Shown: positions 34,922 to 47,308, numbered from the stretch's first letter. The stretch: 64,000 nt of DNA from Nocardia arthritidis (GCF_011801145.1 NZ_CP046172.1:9950016-10014015), one strand, 5' to 3'. Notes: generated from the sequence alone by a model not told the origin. A program made the numbers and translations.

Positions 34922-36382
<1,461 letters not shown>

Positions 36383-36469
36383 GAAGAAGCAGCTTACTGA
36401 TTTCGCTGCCGCCCTACCGATACCCGGTGGTTGCACGGGTGCGGAATACCAACCCAGTAGGATTGCTTG

Positions 36470-37006
36470 GTGTCTCCGGCCGATCGTGCGAACAGTAGAC
36501 GCCGCCAGCCCCGGCGCCGCGGTTCGGCCGCCAGCGCGGCGAAACCGCGCATGCGCACGGTCCGGGAAACGTCGGCGGGCGACCTCGTCGTCGACGGATT
36601 GGACGGCCCTCCCGAAAATCGCAGTGCCGCACTGATCGGTCGCACCGATCGGCGCGGCAGGCTGCTGTGGTCCCTGCCCAAGGGACATATAGAAGAAGGT
36701 GAAACCGCCGAGCAGACCGCGATTCGCGAGGTGGCCGAGGAGACCGGAATCAACGGGGTTGTTGTCGCGGAATTGGGCAGCATCGATTATTGGTTCGTCA
36801 CCGACGGCCGTCGGGTACACAAGACCGTGCACCATTATTTGCTGCGTTCGGTCGGCGGCGAGCTGTCCGACGCCGATGTCGAGGTCACCCAGGTCGCGTG
36901 GGTTCCGTTGAGCGAGTTGGATTCCCGGTTGGCCTACGCGGACGAACGCAGGCTGGCCGAGGTGGCGAACCGACTGATCGACCGGATGGAGACCGGCAAG
37001 CGATGA
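36470..37006 (+). CDS. mutT4: MutT4-type Nudix hydrolase
   Basis: A 178-residue Nudix protein with a basic N-terminal tail (RRRQPRRRG). The Nudix box [20 protein letters not shown] then TGI (about residues 67-89) is complete. Position, divergent from pcnA and overlapping the next gene, is that of mycobacterial mutT4 (Rv3908). The start could be TTG 36467 or GTG 36470. It should hydrolyse nucleoside polyphosphate derivatives; its exact substrate is unknown. Confidence 0.88.
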   Translation: MSPADRANSRRRQPRRRGSAASAAKPRMRTVRETSAGDLVVDGLDGPPENRSAALIGRTDRRGRLLWSLPKGHIEEGETAEQTAIREVAEETGINGVVVAELGSIDYWFVTDGRRVHKTVHHYLLRSVGGELSDADVEVTQVAWVPLSELDSRLAYADERRLAEVANRLIDRMETGKR

Positions 37007-39591
37007 CGCGTGGACCGCGCCCCGAGCGCCGGGCTCGGCCGAACCAGCGAAACGTAACCACGAAGGTCGGGGGTGTCGTGCTGTTGCGGCTCGTCACGGC
37101 GCTGCTGGCCGTCCTCGGCTCGGTGACGCTGGCCGGGCCCGCCGGTGCACAGCCGAGCAGCACCACCAACGCCCCGACGGCGCCGGAATTCCTGAAGCTG
37201 ACCCTGGATTCGGTGAGCCCGACCGCGGTGACCGCGAACAGCGATCCGCTGCTTACGGTTTCGGGCACCGTCACCAATATCGGCAACCGGGTGGTGAAGG
37301 ACATCATCATCCGGTTGCAGCGCGGCGCGGCCATCAGCACCCCGGCCAACCTGCGCGCGACGCTGCGCTACGACCAGGTGAACTTCGACATCCCGGCTCC
37401 GTGGGAGGACATCTCGAACGAATTGAGTCCCGGGCAGCGCCAGCAATTCACGCTGAGCGTCCCGCTGCGGGGCAAGCCCAACCAATCGCTCGAGATCACC
37501 AAACCCGGCGTCTATCCGCTGCTGCTGAACGTCAACGGGCAGCCCGATTTCGGCCTGCCCGCCCGGCTCGACGACGCTCGCTTCCTGCTGCCCGTGCTCG
37601 GCCTGCCGCCGACGCCGGACAGCTCCGACCCAGGTCCGGTATTGCCGCCCACCGACGCCCCGATCGCCACCACCATGATCTGGCCGCTGGCCGACCGGCC
37701 GCGCATGGTCGGCGGCCAGCTCGGGACCGTGGACCGGCATGTCGAACTGACCGATGACGAGCTGGCCGCCTCATTCGGCAAGGGCGGCCGCCTCGATCAA
37801 CTGCTCGGCGCACTCGAATCCGTTGTCGGCAGCAACACCGGCCGGGACCGGCCCGCCGTCGCCAACGCCATCTGCATCGCCATCGATCCCGATCTGGTGC
37901 GCACCGCACAGGCCATGATCAAGGGCTATCGGGTGCTGGCGAGCCCATCCGATCCCGGCGGCCCGACCCGGCCCGGCACCGGCGCCGACGCGGCACAGGC
38001 CTGGCTCGATCGCCTGCGTGCGCTCGCCGAATCGATGTGCACCATCGCGCTGCCGTTCGCCCAGGTCGATCCGAGTGCGCTGGCCGCGGTGAACGATCCG
38101 GACCTGTCCGCCGAAGCGCTCAACGCGCCCGCCGACATCGTGGACGAGGCACTTGGCGTCCGGTCGCTGCGCGGCGTCAGCCTGCCCGATTCCGGCAGCA
38201 TCGACACCGGCGCCGGAATGCTGTTGCGCGGCCGCGGTTTCGGCACAACGGTGCTCGCGGACTCGGCGGTCACCGCGGTCGGCGACCCGAGCACGAAGGA
38301 CACGTCGGCGAGCGCCGGATCCGGTCACGGCTCGGGCACCGCAAGCCCGGCCGCGAGTCAGTCGGTGGTCGAAACCGGTACGCCGGATATGGTCCGGCTG
38401 CCCGATATCACCGGCCCGGCCGCCCACCCCGACACTCCGGCGACCCCGCCCGCCGATCCGGCGCTGCGCGCGGCCACCTTCGATATCTGGTCGGCCACGG
38501 CACTCGCCGCGATCGGGTCCAACCCGCCGACCCCGTCGTTCACCCCGGCCAAGGTCCGCTACGACGTGGCCGCCGACTCCAGAGCCGCCCGACTGCAGGA
38601 CGCGCTCGGCGCGGTCTCCTGGGCCGCGCTCAACCCGCAACCGAATCACCCGCGCACGCTGCTGCTCATGCCGCCGCAGCAGTGGGGCGCGAACCGGGAC
38701 GAGGCCATCACGCTGCTGCGCCACCTCGACCTGATGATCCACGGCAATTTGGCCACCGCGCGCCCGTTCACCGAACTGCTCGCGACACCGCCGGACCCGC
38801 AACCGTACGAACTGGATTATCTGCATCGGGCGCAGCAGGACGCGGTACCCGGTGGCTTCGTACTGCCGGTGCGGGACCAGGCCGCCCGGATCACCGATCT
38901 GCAGCGCGCGCTGCTCGACGTCCCGGAGGCCAAACCGACACCGCACGACTACCTCACCCCGCTGCGCGACGACCTGATCCGCGCGCTGACCCTGTCCGAC
39001 CGGCGCACCGGCGACACCGCCCAGCCGGATACCTTCGCCCAGCGCCGGATCGCGCAGACCACGCGCGCGCTCGACGACCTCTACGGCGGCGTCACCGTGC
39101 TTCCGCCCGGCGGCGTCTACACCCTCGCCACCGAGCAGAGCCCATTGCTGCTGGTCGTGCGGAATAAGCTGCCGGTGACCGTCCGGGTGAAGTTCAAGAT
39201 CACCGCGCCACCCGAGACGAAGATCACGGATCTCCCCGAGCAGCAACTGCCACCGAACAGCACCCGTTCGTTCCAAATCCCGACCGAGGTCACCTATAGC
39301 ACTAGCCTGCGCATTCCGATCTCCCTTACCACGCCGGACGGTATTGCGCTAGGTGCGCCGACGGAAGTATCGGTGCGTTCGAATGCTTATGGTCAAGCGT
39401 TCGCGATAATTACCGCATGTGCCGGAATACTGCTGTTCCTGTTGGTCGGCCGTCGCCTGTGGCGTCGGTTCCGCGGGCAACCCGACCCGGCGGACGAGGG
39501 TGTCGACCCCAGCACCCAGCGCCGGGTCTATAGGTACTGGCGTGCGCGGAACCGAGTGCTGCAGCAGGAACAGGAACACCAGGAGGTCTGA
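37003..39591 (+). CDS. DUF6049-type secreted/membrane protein, partner of MurJ gene
   Basis: An 862-residue protein corresponding by position and design to mycobacterial Rv3909. Residues about 25-50 form a signal peptide ([20 protein letters not shown]). A large extracytoplasmic region follows (beta-sandwich start [20 protein letters not shown]). Near the end is one membrane helix at about 797-820 ([17 protein letters not shown]) with a short basic tail. The ATG overlaps the mutT4 stop (ATGA), and its own stop overlaps the MurJ start (TGATG), so the three are translationally coupled. The tight link to MurJ suggests a role in cell-wall assembly, not proven. Confidence 0.85.
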   Translation: MTRGPRPERRARPNQRNVTTKVGGVVLLRLVTALLAVLGSVTLAGPAGAQPSSTTNAPTAPEFLKLTLDSVSPTAVTANSDPLLTVSGTVTNIGNRVVKDIIIRLQRGAAISTPANLRATLRYDQVNFDIPAPWEDISNELSPGQRQQFTLSVPLRGKPNQSLEITKPGVYPLLLNVNGQPDFGLPARLDDARFLLPVLGLPPTPDSSDPGPVLPPTDAPIATTMIWPLADRPRMVGGQLGTVDRHVELTDDELAASFGKGGRLDQLLGALESVVGSNTGRDRPAVANAICIAIDPDLVRTAQAMIKGYRVLASPSDPGGPTRPGTGADAAQAWLDRLRALAESMCTIALPFAQVDPSALAAVNDPDLSAEALNAPADIVDEALGVRSLRGVSLPDSGSIDTGAGMLLRGRGFGTTVLADSAVTAVGDPSTKDTSASAGSGHGSGTASPAASQSVVETGTPDMVRLPDITGPAAHPDTPATPPADPALRAATFDIWSATALAAIGSNPPTPSFTPAKVRYDVAADSRAARLQDALGAVSWAALNPQPNHPRTLLLMPPQQWGANRDEAITLLRHLDLMIHGNLATARPFTELLATPPDPQPYELDYLHRAQQDAVPGGFVLPVRDQAARITDLQRALLDVPEAKPTPHDYLTPLRDDLIRALTLSDRRTGDTAQPDTFAQRRIAQTTRALDDLYGGVTVLPPGGVYTLATEQSPLLLVVRNKLPVTVRVKFKITAPPETKITDLPEQQLPPNSTRSFQIPTEVTYSTSLRIPISLTTPDGIALGAPTEVSVRSNAYGQAFAIITACAGILLFLLVGRRLWRRFRGQPDPADEGVDPSTQRRVYRYWRARNRVLQQEQEHQEV

Positions 39592-42500
39592 TGAGCGACG
39601 ATGAATATTCCGCTCATCGCCCCAGGTCAGGCGACCGCCCCGAGGGGCAGCCGCCCCGCCGCGCACCCGCAGCCCCCTGGGAGCGGGGTGTGCCGCCGCA
39701 CTCGGACCCGGAGGAGCCGGGTCAACACGACGACCCCTATGCCGATCCCCGCGTACCCAGAGTGAGCCGTCCCGGACCCCCGCGGCGCATTCCGCATCCG
39801 TCAGGTCCACTGCCGCCCGTGCCACCCCCGTCCGGCGGCATGCGGCAGGTGCCGCCACCCTCCGGACCGATACCACCCGTACCACCGCCCACCGGCGGAA
39901 TGGCGCCGATCTCCCGGCCGATGCCACGGCAGCAGCCCGCCCCACCGCAGCGCCCCGGCCTGCACCCGGGTGAGCGGCAGTATCCGGCACCACCCCAGCG
40001 ACAGAACCCGGTACCGCCCCAGCGGCAAAATCCGGCACCGCCGCCGCGGCAGAATCCGCCGCAGCAGATGCCGCCGCGCCCGGTACCGCCGAACCGGATG
40101 CCGCCACGCCGGCCCGGCCCGCCCGGCACCGGTCCATTTCCCGCCGCGCAGCCGGCCCGGATACCGCCACCGCACTACGACGCGCCCCGGCCGCAGTACG
40201 ACACACCACCACCGGCCCGGCCGCCACATCCACCGGCGCGCCGACCGCGACCGCTGGTCGAACGCGCGGATTCACCGGCGGACCACACCGTTACGGGCGA
40301 GTTGTCCCAGGTCAAGGCGCCTGAGAAACCGCAGAACGCGAATGCCCGCCTGGTCAGGGACTCCGGTTCCATCGCGGTCGCCACGCTGATCAGCCGGATC
40401 ACCGGGTTCGTGAAGCAGCTGCTGCTGCTCACGGTGCTCGGCCCAGCCATCGCCAGCGCGTTCACCTCGGCCAACCTGATTCCGACGATGATCACCGAAC
40501 TCGTCCTCGGTGCGGTGCTCACCGCGATGGTGGTGCCGACGCTGGTGCGAGCCGAACAAGAAGACGAAGACGGCGGCGTCGCATTCGTCCGAAGACTCGT
40601 GACGATCGCCTTCTCGATCCTGTTCGTGGCGACGGTATTGGCGATGGCCGCGGCACCGGTGCTTGCGAGCAAGATCCTGCTGTCGGCAGAGGGCCAGGTC
40701 AACACCCAGTTGACTACCGCGCTGACCTTCCTGCTGCTGCCCGCGATCCTCTTCTACGGCATGTCGGCACTGTTGATGGCGATCCTGAATACCCGTCAGG
40801 TGTTCCGGCCCGGCGCATGGGCTCCCGTGCTCAACAACGTCGTCGTGCTCGGGGTGCTCGCCCTCTACGCGCTCACACCGGGCGAGATCACCCTCGATCC
40901 GGTTCGGATGAGCGATCCCAAGCTGCTGGTACTCGGCTGTGGCATCACGATCGGTGTCGCGGTGCAAGCGCTCAGCATGCTGCCCGCGATCCGGCGCAAC
41001 GGCATCGATCTGCGCCCGCTGTGGGGAATCGACCAGCGGCTCAAGCAGTTCGGCAGGATGGGCGGCGCCATCATCCTGTACGTCCTGATCAGTCAGATCG
41101 GCTTGATCGTCGCCAACCACATTTCCTCGTCGGCGGACGAGGCCGGACCGGCGATCTACGCCAATGCATGGGCACTGCTGCAGGTCCCGTACGGCGTACT
41201 CGGCGTCACGTTGTTGACCGCGATCATGCCGCGACTCAGCCGCAACGCGGCGGCCGACGATACGCCCGCGGTGGTCGACGACCTGTCGGTCGCGACCAGG
41301 CTGACGATGATCTCCCTGGTCCCGGTCGTCACCTTCATGACCGTGGCCGGACCGCAGCTGGGCGAGGCGCTGTTCGGCTACGCGCGATTCGCGCACAAGG
41401 CCCAGGAACTCGGCCACGCGGTGAGCTGGTCGGCCTTCGCGCTGATTCCATACGCGCTGGTGCTGATCCATCTGCGCGTCTTCTACGCCCGCGGCCAGGC
41501 ATGGACGCCGACCTGGATCGTCCTCGGCATCACAACGGTCAAGATCCTTTTGTCCGCGCTGGCTCCGATGATCGCGAGCGACGGCAAACAAGTCGTCGTC
41601 ATCCTCGGTTTCGCGAATGGACTCGGTTACGCCACCGGCGCCATCATCGGCGGCTACCTCCTGCACCGCAGCCTCGGCGATCTGCGCATGGTCAACGTCG
41701 GCCGCACCGTGACCAGGGTGGTCCTGGCTTCGCTCGCCGGCGCGGCCGTCATGTACATCTTCGACAGAGTGGTCGGCTTGGACCGGCTGCACGGCGGCCC
41801 CGGCGCGCTCATCCGGGTGACCCTGTCCGCCATTGTCATGTTCGGTGTCGCGTTCGGTCTGATGCGGCTGGCCGGAATTCCGGAAATCGTCGCCATCACC
41901 GTCGCGATCTCCCGGCGGCTCGGCTTCACCCCGCCCGCGCCGGAACTCGATCTGGAGAGCCCGGTCGAGGACGAATACGCCACGACCGTGCTGCGTAGGC
42001 CCGACTACTATGCCTACCCGGCATTCGACCCGGTCATGGACACCCAGACCATGGTGCTACCCGTGATCCGACCCGACACGGTTGACAACACCAGGGTGGG
42101 TCAGTTCCCGTACCCTGTTCGGCAGAGAAGCACAAGTGGCGAATTCACCGGAACTTCGACACATCAGGGCGAAGGAGGAACGAGGGTGAGCGACGACGCG
42201 GTGGGCGGCGTCCCGGCCGCCGATTCTTCTGCGACCACGGCAGGTGGACTTTCCACGGATGTCCCGCCCGTCGCGGGGGATGCGTCGGATCCCGCCTCCG
42301 TGCAAGAACCGGATACCGGTCCGCCGGGTATGCCCGATGCGCCGGAGGAGGAGCAGCCGGAGGAGCACGACCCGGTCTATGACACGGGTATGCATCCGGT
42401 CGCGTCGCAGCTGCCGCCGATGGGCGGTGGAGAGCCCGCGGGTTCGCGCCGGACACCGCGTGGCCCCAAGCTCATTCCGGGCGCTTCGGTCGCGGGCGGC

Positions 42501-43991
42501 CGCTACCGGCTGCTGGCCGGCCACGGCGGCGCGCGCGGGCTGAAGTTCTGGCAGGCCCTCGACATCAAACTCGATCGCGAGGTCGCGCTCACCTTCGTCG
42601 ACGCCGATCAGAAGGCCACCGAAAACGCCGGTCACGACGGCCCGCAGGCCATCCTGTCGCGCACGCTGCGGCTCGGCCGGATCAATTCGCCCGGCCTGGC
42701 CCGCGTGCTCGATGTGGTGCGCGGCAGTTCCGGCGGCATCGTGGTGGCCGAATGGACCCCGGGTCGGTCGCTACGGGAAATGGCCGAGACGGTGCCGTCA
42801 CCGATCGGCGCCGCCCGCGCGATCCGCGCCCTGGCCTCGGCCGCCGAGCTCGCGCATCGCGGCGGTGGGTCGCTGTCGATCGATCATCCGGACCGGGTGC
42901 GCATCAGCGCCTCCGGCGATGCGGTGCTCGCCTTCCCTGGCACCCTTTCCGATTCCGACGCGCAGTCCGATGTTCGTGGTCTGGGCGCCATGCTCTACGC
43001 GCTGATCACCGCCCGCTGGCCGATCCGCACCGGCGGTATGACCGGCACCGCCGCGACCGTCGGCGGGCTGCGGCTCGCCGATTTCGGCCCCGACGGCACC
43101 CCCATCGAACCGCGCCAGATCCGGCCCGAGGTGCCGTTCGAGATCTCCGCGGTGGCGGTGCGCTCGCTGGAGTCGAACAAGGGTGTCCGCACCGCGGCCA
43201 CCGTGCAGCACGTGCTCGAACAGGCCTCGGTGGTCGACCAGAAGACCGATTTCATCCCCGTGCTGCGCCTCGGCCAGCGCCAGGGCACCCGGGAGAGCGA
43301 CGATTCGCTCGCCGATCCGGAGCTGCTCGCCGCCGAGCGGGAACGCTCGCAGCGGATGATGTGGATCATGGTCGGCCTCGGCGTGCTGGCCGCGCTGGTG
43401 GTCGGCATCGTGATCTGGTGGATGGTCAGCGTCTTCGCGCCCGGCGCCTCGGACGCACCGTTGAACGAGCAGCGCAATATCGGCCTCACCACCGCGAGCG
43501 CACCGCCGCCCGCACCGCCCGTATCCGGTCCGAGCCCGACCGTGGCGAGCGGCGTTCCGGTGCCGATCACATCGGTTTCGGTGTTCTCTCCCGAGGGCAC
43601 ACCCGACAACCCGGGTGGCGTCGCCGCGGTACTGGACAGCAATCCGTCCACCACCTGGCGCACCGACCAGTACTTCCAGCAGTTCCCGGCCCTCAAGAAG
43701 GGGGTCGGGATCATGGCCACGCTACCGAGTCCGGCGAAGCTGACCACGGTCGCGATCACCTCGCCGAGCCCGGGCACCCAGGTGGAGATCCGCACCTCGC
43801 CGACCGAATCGCCGACGCTGGACCAGACCCAGCTGATCGGCTCGACACGACTAAACGACGGTGTCACCGAGATACCGGTGCGCACCGACCAGGCCGCCCG
43901 CTACGTACTCGTCTGGATTACCGGGCTCGCGAACAACGGCGGCCAATTCCAGTCCGCCATCGCCGAAATCCGCTTCGACGCCGCACCCTGA
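39591..43991 (+). CDS. murJ: MurJ lipid II flippase fused to a pseudokinase domain
   Basis: A 1466-residue fusion. Residues 1-245 are Pro-rich and cytoplasmic. About 248-776 is the MurJ/MviN flippase core (SGSIAVATLISRITGFVKQL, ANLIPTMITELVLGAVLTAM). An acidic linker leads to a protein-kinase-like domain at about 963-1220 that lacks the HRD/DFG catalytic motifs. One membrane helix is at about 1257-1283, and a C-terminal extracellular beta domain (SNPSTTWRTDQYF) ends the protein. The layout matches mycobacterial MviN (Rv3910), where the pseudokinase recruits a FhaA-type partner after PknB phosphorylation. Start ATG follows a perfect AGGAGG. A second strong ribosome-binding site lies inside (listed). 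Confidence 0.92.
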   Translation: MSDDEYSAHRPRSGDRPEGQPPRRAPAAPWERGVPPHSDPEEPGQHDDPYADPRVPRVSRPGPPRRIPHPSGPLPPVPPPSGGMRQVPPPSGPIPPVPPPTGGMAPISRPMPRQQPAPPQRPGLHPGERQYPAPPQRQNPVPPQRQNPAPPPRQNPPQQMPPRPVPPNRMPPRRPGPPGTGPFPAAQPARIPPPHYDAPRPQYDTPPPARPPHPPARRPRPLVERADSPADHTVTGELSQVKAPEKPQNANARLVRDSGSIAVATLISRITGFVKQLLLLTVLGPAIASAFTSANLIPTMITELVLGAVLTAMVVPTLVRAEQEDEDGGVAFVRRLVTIAFSILFVATVLAMAAAPVLASKILLSAEGQVNTQLTTALTFLLLPAILFYGMSALLMAILNTRQVFRPGAWAPVLNNVVVLGVLALYALTPGEITLDPVRMSDPKLLVLGCGITIGVAVQALSMLPAIRRNGIDLRPLWGIDQRLKQFGRMGGAIILYVLISQIGLIVANHISSSADEAGPAIYANAWALLQVPYGVLGVTLLTAIMPRLSRNAAADDTPAVVDDLSVATRLTMISLVPVVTFMTVAGPQLGEALFGYARFAHKAQELGHAVSWSAFALIPYALVLIHLRVFYARGQAWTPTWIVLGITTVKILLSALAPMIASDGKQVVVILGFANGLGYATGAIIGGYLLHRSLGDLRMVNVGRTVTRVVLASLAGAAVMYIFDRVVGLDRLHGGPGALIRVTLSAIVMFGVAFGLMRLAGIPEIVAITVAISRRLGFTPPAPELDLESPVEDEYATTVLRRPDYYAYPAFDPVMDTQTMVLPVIRPDTVDNTRVGQFPYPVRQRSTSGEFTGTSTHQGEGGTRVSDDAVGGVPAADSSATTAGGLSTDVPPVAGDASDPASVQEPDTGPPGMPDAPEEEQPEEHDPVYDTGMHPVASQLPPMGGGEPAGSRRTPRGPKLIPGASVAGGRYRLLAGHGGARGLKFWQALDIKLDREVALTFVDADQKATENAGHDGPQAILSRTLRLGRINSPGLARVLDVVRGSSGGIVVAEWTPGRSLREMAETVPSPIGAARAIRALASAAELAHRGGGSLSIDHPDRVRISASGDAVLAFPGTLSDSDAQSDVRGLGAMLYALITARWPIRTGGMTGTAATVGGLRLADFGPDGTPIEPRQIRPEVPFEISAVAVRSLESNKGVRTAATVQHVLEQASVVDQKTDFIPVLRLGQRQGTRESDDSLADPELLAAERERSQRMMWIMVGLGVLAALVVGIVIWWMVSVFAPGASDAPLNEQRNIGLTTASAPPPAPPVSGPSPTVASGVPVPITSVSVFSPEGTPDNPGGVAAVLDSNPSTTWRTDQYFQQFPALKKGVGIMATLPSPAKLTTVAITSPSPGTQVEIRTSPTESPTLDQTQLIGSTRLNDGVTEIPVRTDQAARYVLVWITGLANNGGQFQSAIAEIRFDAAP
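42172..42188 (+). promoter_or_regulatory. Internal ribosome-binding site and in-frame GTG in murJ fusion
   Basis: AAGGAGG at 42172-42178 is followed after 7 bases by GTG at 42186, in the same frame as murJ (codon 866). The peptide begins SDDAVGG, echoing the MSDDEYS start of the full protein. Translation from here would yield a free pseudokinase-TM-C-domain protein of about 600 residues. Confidence 0.55.
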
Positions 43992-44258
43992 TCGACCAAC
44001 CCGGCCGGTGTAGCCACCCCGGTCGTCACCTTCCGCCCGCAGGTGTCCGCTCCCCGGGCCCGAGAAAACCTTCCCACTTCCCGCATCCAACCGCTGCGGT
44101 CTGGTTGCTGCCGAATCATCCCGGAAGTTATGATTCGCTACGCGCTCTCGAGCAGGGGAGCTTCCCGGGATCTGTCGTTTCGATTCCGGATGCTGCGAAA
44201 AATTGGCGGCGGTCTCGCATGTCCGCCGTCGTTATGAGCGCTATTCGAGGGGTTGGCT

Positions 44259-44891
44259 TTGTCGTCGGAACGGAACGAGAATTTCCGCGGGGGAACAGCG
44301 CGCGCCGCCGTGCACCGCGAGCGCTCGTTCATGCTCGATGAGCTCACCGACGTAGAGCTATTGAAAGCGCACGTTGGCGGCCAGCGGCACGCATTCGCCG
44401 AGCTGCTGCGCCGCCACAACGACCATCTCTGGCAGACCGCGCTGCGCACCTCGTATACCCGCGAGGACGCGGCCGACTCCCTGCAGGACGCGCTGCTCTC
44501 GGCGCACCGCACCGCGGCGTCGTTCCGGGCCGAGGCCGAGGTCCGCAGCTGGCTGCACGCCATCGTGGTGAATGCCTGCCTGGACCGGATCCGCCGCAAC
44601 AAAACGCGGTACGCGATCTCGCTCTCGCCGGAAACCATGCCCGAACCGAGCGACGACCGCGACGAATTCGCCGAGCTGGAGATGTCCCTGGTGGTCGACC
44701 GCGCCCTGTTCTCGCTACCGCCGGATCAACGGACCGCCCTGGTTGCGATCGATCTGGAGGGGTATAGCGTGTCGGAGGCGGCCGCGATGCTGGGCGTCCC
44801 GGAGGGGACGATCAAGAGTCGATGCGCGCGAGCCCGCCAGCGACTTCAGGAACGGCTGGAATTTCTGCGGGATCCGGGGAACCGGAAGTAG
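44259..44891 (+). CDS. sigM: ECF sigma factor SigM
   Basis: An ECF sigma factor of about 210 residues. Region 2 is seen in AFAELLRRHNDHLWQTALRT with EDAADSLQDALLSAHR. Region 4 is LPPDQRTALVAIDLEGYSVS with EAAAMLGVPEGTIKSRCARA. Position, after the MurJ gene and before an anti-sigma and trxB/trxC, is that of mycobacterial sigM. GAGGGG is 6 bases before TTG 44259; TTG 44253 and ATG 44331 are alternatives, the last matching the conserved N-terminus (MLDELTDVELLKAHVGG). Probably controls an envelope or ESX-type regulon as in relatives. Confidence 0.9.
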   Translation: MSSERNENFRGGTARAAVHRERSFMLDELTDVELLKAHVGGQRHAFAELLRRHNDHLWQTALRTSYTREDAADSLQDALLSAHRTAASFRAEAEVRSWLHAIVVNACLDRIRRNKTRYAISLSPETMPEPSDDRDEFAELEMSLVVDRALFSLPPDQRTALVAIDLEGYSVSEAAAMLGVPEGTIKSRCARARQRLQERLEFLRDPGNRK

Positions 44892-45000
44892 TTGAGATGC
44901 GTCATTAATAGTGACGACCCACTGAACGATGTACATGCAGGCCCCCCGGTGCTCGGGGTTTGCCCGTGATGTCAGCTGAGAAGACGAAGGCGGAGGTGCG

Positions 45001-45804
45001 ATGGCGACCCGATCCGTGCCGCAGCCCCCGTTCTCACCGGAACTGCTCGCCGATCTGCACGCCGACAACGTGGCCCCGGAGCTGCGTGCAGAACTGCTGC
45101 CCGCCGTCCAGCGCGATCCGGAGGCGATGCGCTTCCTGAATTCGCTCGACGCCGTCGGCGCGGAACTGCGCGCGCTCGGCCGTGATGAACGCATCATCCA
45201 TCCGATGCCCGATGACGTGCTCGCACGACTCACTCGGTTCGTCGACGATCTGGATATCTCCGAAGGCCCGACCGAGCGGGTCGCGACCGTGCACCGGCTG
45301 CCGGTCGCCGCACCGCCCGAATCGACCGCCGGCCCAACGGATTCCGAGCCGATGGGTTTCGCGGAACCGATCGACCTGACCGCCCGCCGGAACCGGCGAT
45401 TTCGCTGGCTGGCCGCCGCGGCGGCCGCGGTAGCGGTGGTCGGCGCCGCCACCTTCGCGATAACCATGACCACCGACCGCTCGGTCCCACCCACCGCCAT
45501 GCCGTCCGCCACCGCGACCGGTTCGAACAATGCCGACCTGACCCCGGCGGCGGCGCTGAGCGCGCTCGGTCGCTTCGATGTCACCGGCCCGCTCTCCGGT
45601 CCGAACGCGCTGAACCGCTGTGCCGCCGCGGCCGGATACGAGCACCGCACCCCGCTCGGCGCGGTCAACTGGACCTACGAGGGCAAGGATGCCGTGCTGG
45701 TCCTGCTCACCGGACCGGTGGCACCGAAGATCACCGCGCTGATCGTCGGAACCGGTTGCACCGCAGGCGATCCGCAATACCTGTACGCCACCGACATCGG
45801 CTAG
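45001..45804 (+). CDS. Anti-sigma-M factor-like membrane protein
   Basis: A 267-residue protein directly after sigM, as in mycobacteria (Rv3912, the SigM anti-sigma RsmA). The N-terminal 110 residues are helical and cytoplasmic. A single membrane helix spans about 135-158 (WLAAAAAAVAVVGAATFAI). The outer domain contains two cysteines (NRCAAAAGYEHRTP and VGTGCTAGDP) that may form a disulfide. AAGGCGGAGGTGCG upstream supports the start. It should hold SigM at the membrane until a signal is sensed. Confidence 0.85.
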   Translation: MATRSVPQPPFSPELLADLHADNVAPELRAELLPAVQRDPEAMRFLNSLDAVGAELRALGRDERIIHPMPDDVLARLTRFVDDLDISEGPTERVATVHRLPVAAPPESTAGPTDSEPMGFAEPIDLTARRNRRFRWLAAAAAAVAVVGAATFAITMTTDRSVPPTAMPSATATGSNNADLTPAAALSALGRFDVTGPLSGPNALNRCAAAAGYEHRTPLGAVNWTYEGKDAVLVLLTGPVAPKITALIVGTGCTAGDPQYLYATDIG

Positions 45805-45880
45805 CGGACTTGCCGGGAACAACAGCGTTTACCCTGTTGTTGATCGACACATCCCCTGATTGTCTTTTCGGAAGGGCCCC

Positions 45881-46864
45881 ATGAGCAACGTTCGCGACCT
45901 GATCATCGTCGGCTCCGGTCCCGCCGGCTATACCGCCGCCGTCTACGCGGCCCGGGCCGAGCTGCAGCCGCTGGTGTTCGAGGGCACCCAATTCGGTGGC
46001 GCGCTGATGACCACCACCGAGGTCGAGAATTTCCCCGGCTTCCGCACCGGCATCATGGGCCCCGACCTGATGGAGGAGATGCGCGAGCAGGCCAAACGCT
46101 TCGGCGCCGAGATCCGCACCGAGGACGTCGAGGCGATCGATCTATCCGGCCCGATCAAGTCCGTCACCGTCGGTGGTCAGACCTACCAGGCCTACTCGAT
46201 CATCCTGGCCATGGGCTCGGCCGCCCGCTACCTGAACGTCCCCGGCGAGCAGGAACTGCTCGGCCACGGCGTGAGCGCGTGCGCCACCTGCGACGGCTTC
46301 TTCTTCAAGGGCCAGGACATCGTGGTGGTCGGCGGCGGCGACTCCGCGATGGAGGAGGCCACCTTCCTGACCAAGTTCGCCTCCTCGGTCACCATCGTGC
46401 ATCGCCGCGAGGAATTCCGGGCCTCCCGCATCATGCTCGAGCGCGCCAAGGCCAACGAGAAGATCAAGTTCGTGCTCAACACCGAGGTCGTCTCGGTGAA
46501 CGGCGAGTCGAGCGTCACCAGCCTGACCCTGCGCGACACCAAGACCGGCGAGACCTCCGAGCTGGCCGCGACCGGGCTGTTCGTCGCGATCGGCCACGAT
46601 CCGCGCAGTGAACTGGTTCGCGGGCAGATCGATATCGACGAGAACGGCTACGTCCAGGTGCAGGACCCGAGCACGGCCACCAAGATTCCTGGTGTATTCG
46701 CCGCGGGCGACCTGGTGGACCACACCTACCGCCAGGCGATCACCGCCGCGGGCACCGGCTGCCGCGCCGCCATCGACGCCGAACGCTGGCTCGCCGAACA
46801 GGGCGACATCACCGCCAACACGCTGGACCACGCAGGTCAAGCGGTTGCGGTGTCCGCCAACTGA
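45881..46864 (+). CDS. trxB: Thioredoxin reductase
   Basis: A 327-residue FAD/NADPH oxidoreductase. FAD motif [18 protein letters not shown] (about residues 11-28), redox pair Cys134-Ala-Thr-Cys137, NADPH motif [11 protein letters not shown] and the C-terminal FAD motif [20 protein letters not shown] are all intact. ATG at 45881 has GGAAGGG upstream and is preferred over the longer frame from 45860. It forms an operon with trxC and reduces thioredoxin at the expense of NADPH. Confidence 0.95.
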   Translation: MSNVRDLIIVGSGPAGYTAAVYAARAELQPLVFEGTQFGGALMTTTEVENFPGFRTGIMGPDLMEEMREQAKRFGAEIRTEDVEAIDLSGPIKSVTVGGQTYQAYSIILAMGSAARYLNVPGEQELLGHGVSACATCDGFFFKGQDIVVVGGGDSAMEEATFLTKFASSVTIVHRREEFRASRIMLERAKANEKIKFVLNTEVVSVNGESSVTSLTLRDTKTGETSELAATGLFVAIGHDPRSELVRGQIDIDENGYVQVQDPSTATKIPGVFAAGDLVDHTYRQAITAAGTGCRAAIDAERWLAEQGDITANTLDHAGQAVAVSAN

Positions 46865-46895
46865 TTTCGACTTTTCACCCGCCGAAGGAGTTTCC

Positions 46896-47219
46896 ATGTC
46901 CAAGACGGTCACCGTGACCGACGCGTCATTCGCCGACGACGTACTGCTCAACGAGAAGCCGGTACTCGTCGACTTCTGGGCGGACTGGTGCGGCCCGTGC
47001 AAAATGGTCGCCCCGGTGTTGGCGGAGATCGCGGACGCATACGCCGACAAGCTGGTGGTCGCCAAGCTGGATGTGGACGCGAATCCGAACACCGCCCGGG
47101 ATTACAAGATCCTGTCCCTGCCAACTATGATGCTGTTCCGCGGCGGCAAGCCGGTCAAGCAGATCGTTGGAGCCAAGGGCAAGGCCGCCCTATTGCGCGA
47201 ACTCGAAGGCGTCATCTAG
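46896..47219 (+). CDS. trxC: Thioredoxin
   Basis: A 107-residue thioredoxin with the active site WCGPC (Cys32 and Cys35), the conserved LVDFWADWCGPCKM context and the cis-Pro in SLPTMMLF. ATG at 46896 has AAGGAG at good spacing; it lies 31 bases after trxB. General disulfide reductase of the cytoplasm. Confidence 0.95.
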   Translation: MSKTVTVTDASFADDVLLNEKPVLVDFWADWCGPCKMVAPVLAEIADAYADKLVVAKLDVDANPNTARDYKILSLPTMMLFRGGKPVKQIVGAKGKAALLRELEGVI

Positions 47220-47288
47220 ACACTGCGCGGTCGGCAGCGCCCGAGGGCATGCTGAGCATCTGAAGCACCCGCGGACGCAGCGCGGCCG

Positions 47289-47308
47289 ACGGCGTCAAAC
47301 GACGCCGT
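47289..47308. terminator. Hairpin terminator after trxC
   Basis: ACGGCGTC and GACGCCGT form a perfect 8-bp stem with an AAAC loop about 70 bases after the trxC stop. It separates the sigM-trx cluster from cwlM. No strong T-run follows. Confidence 0.55.
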
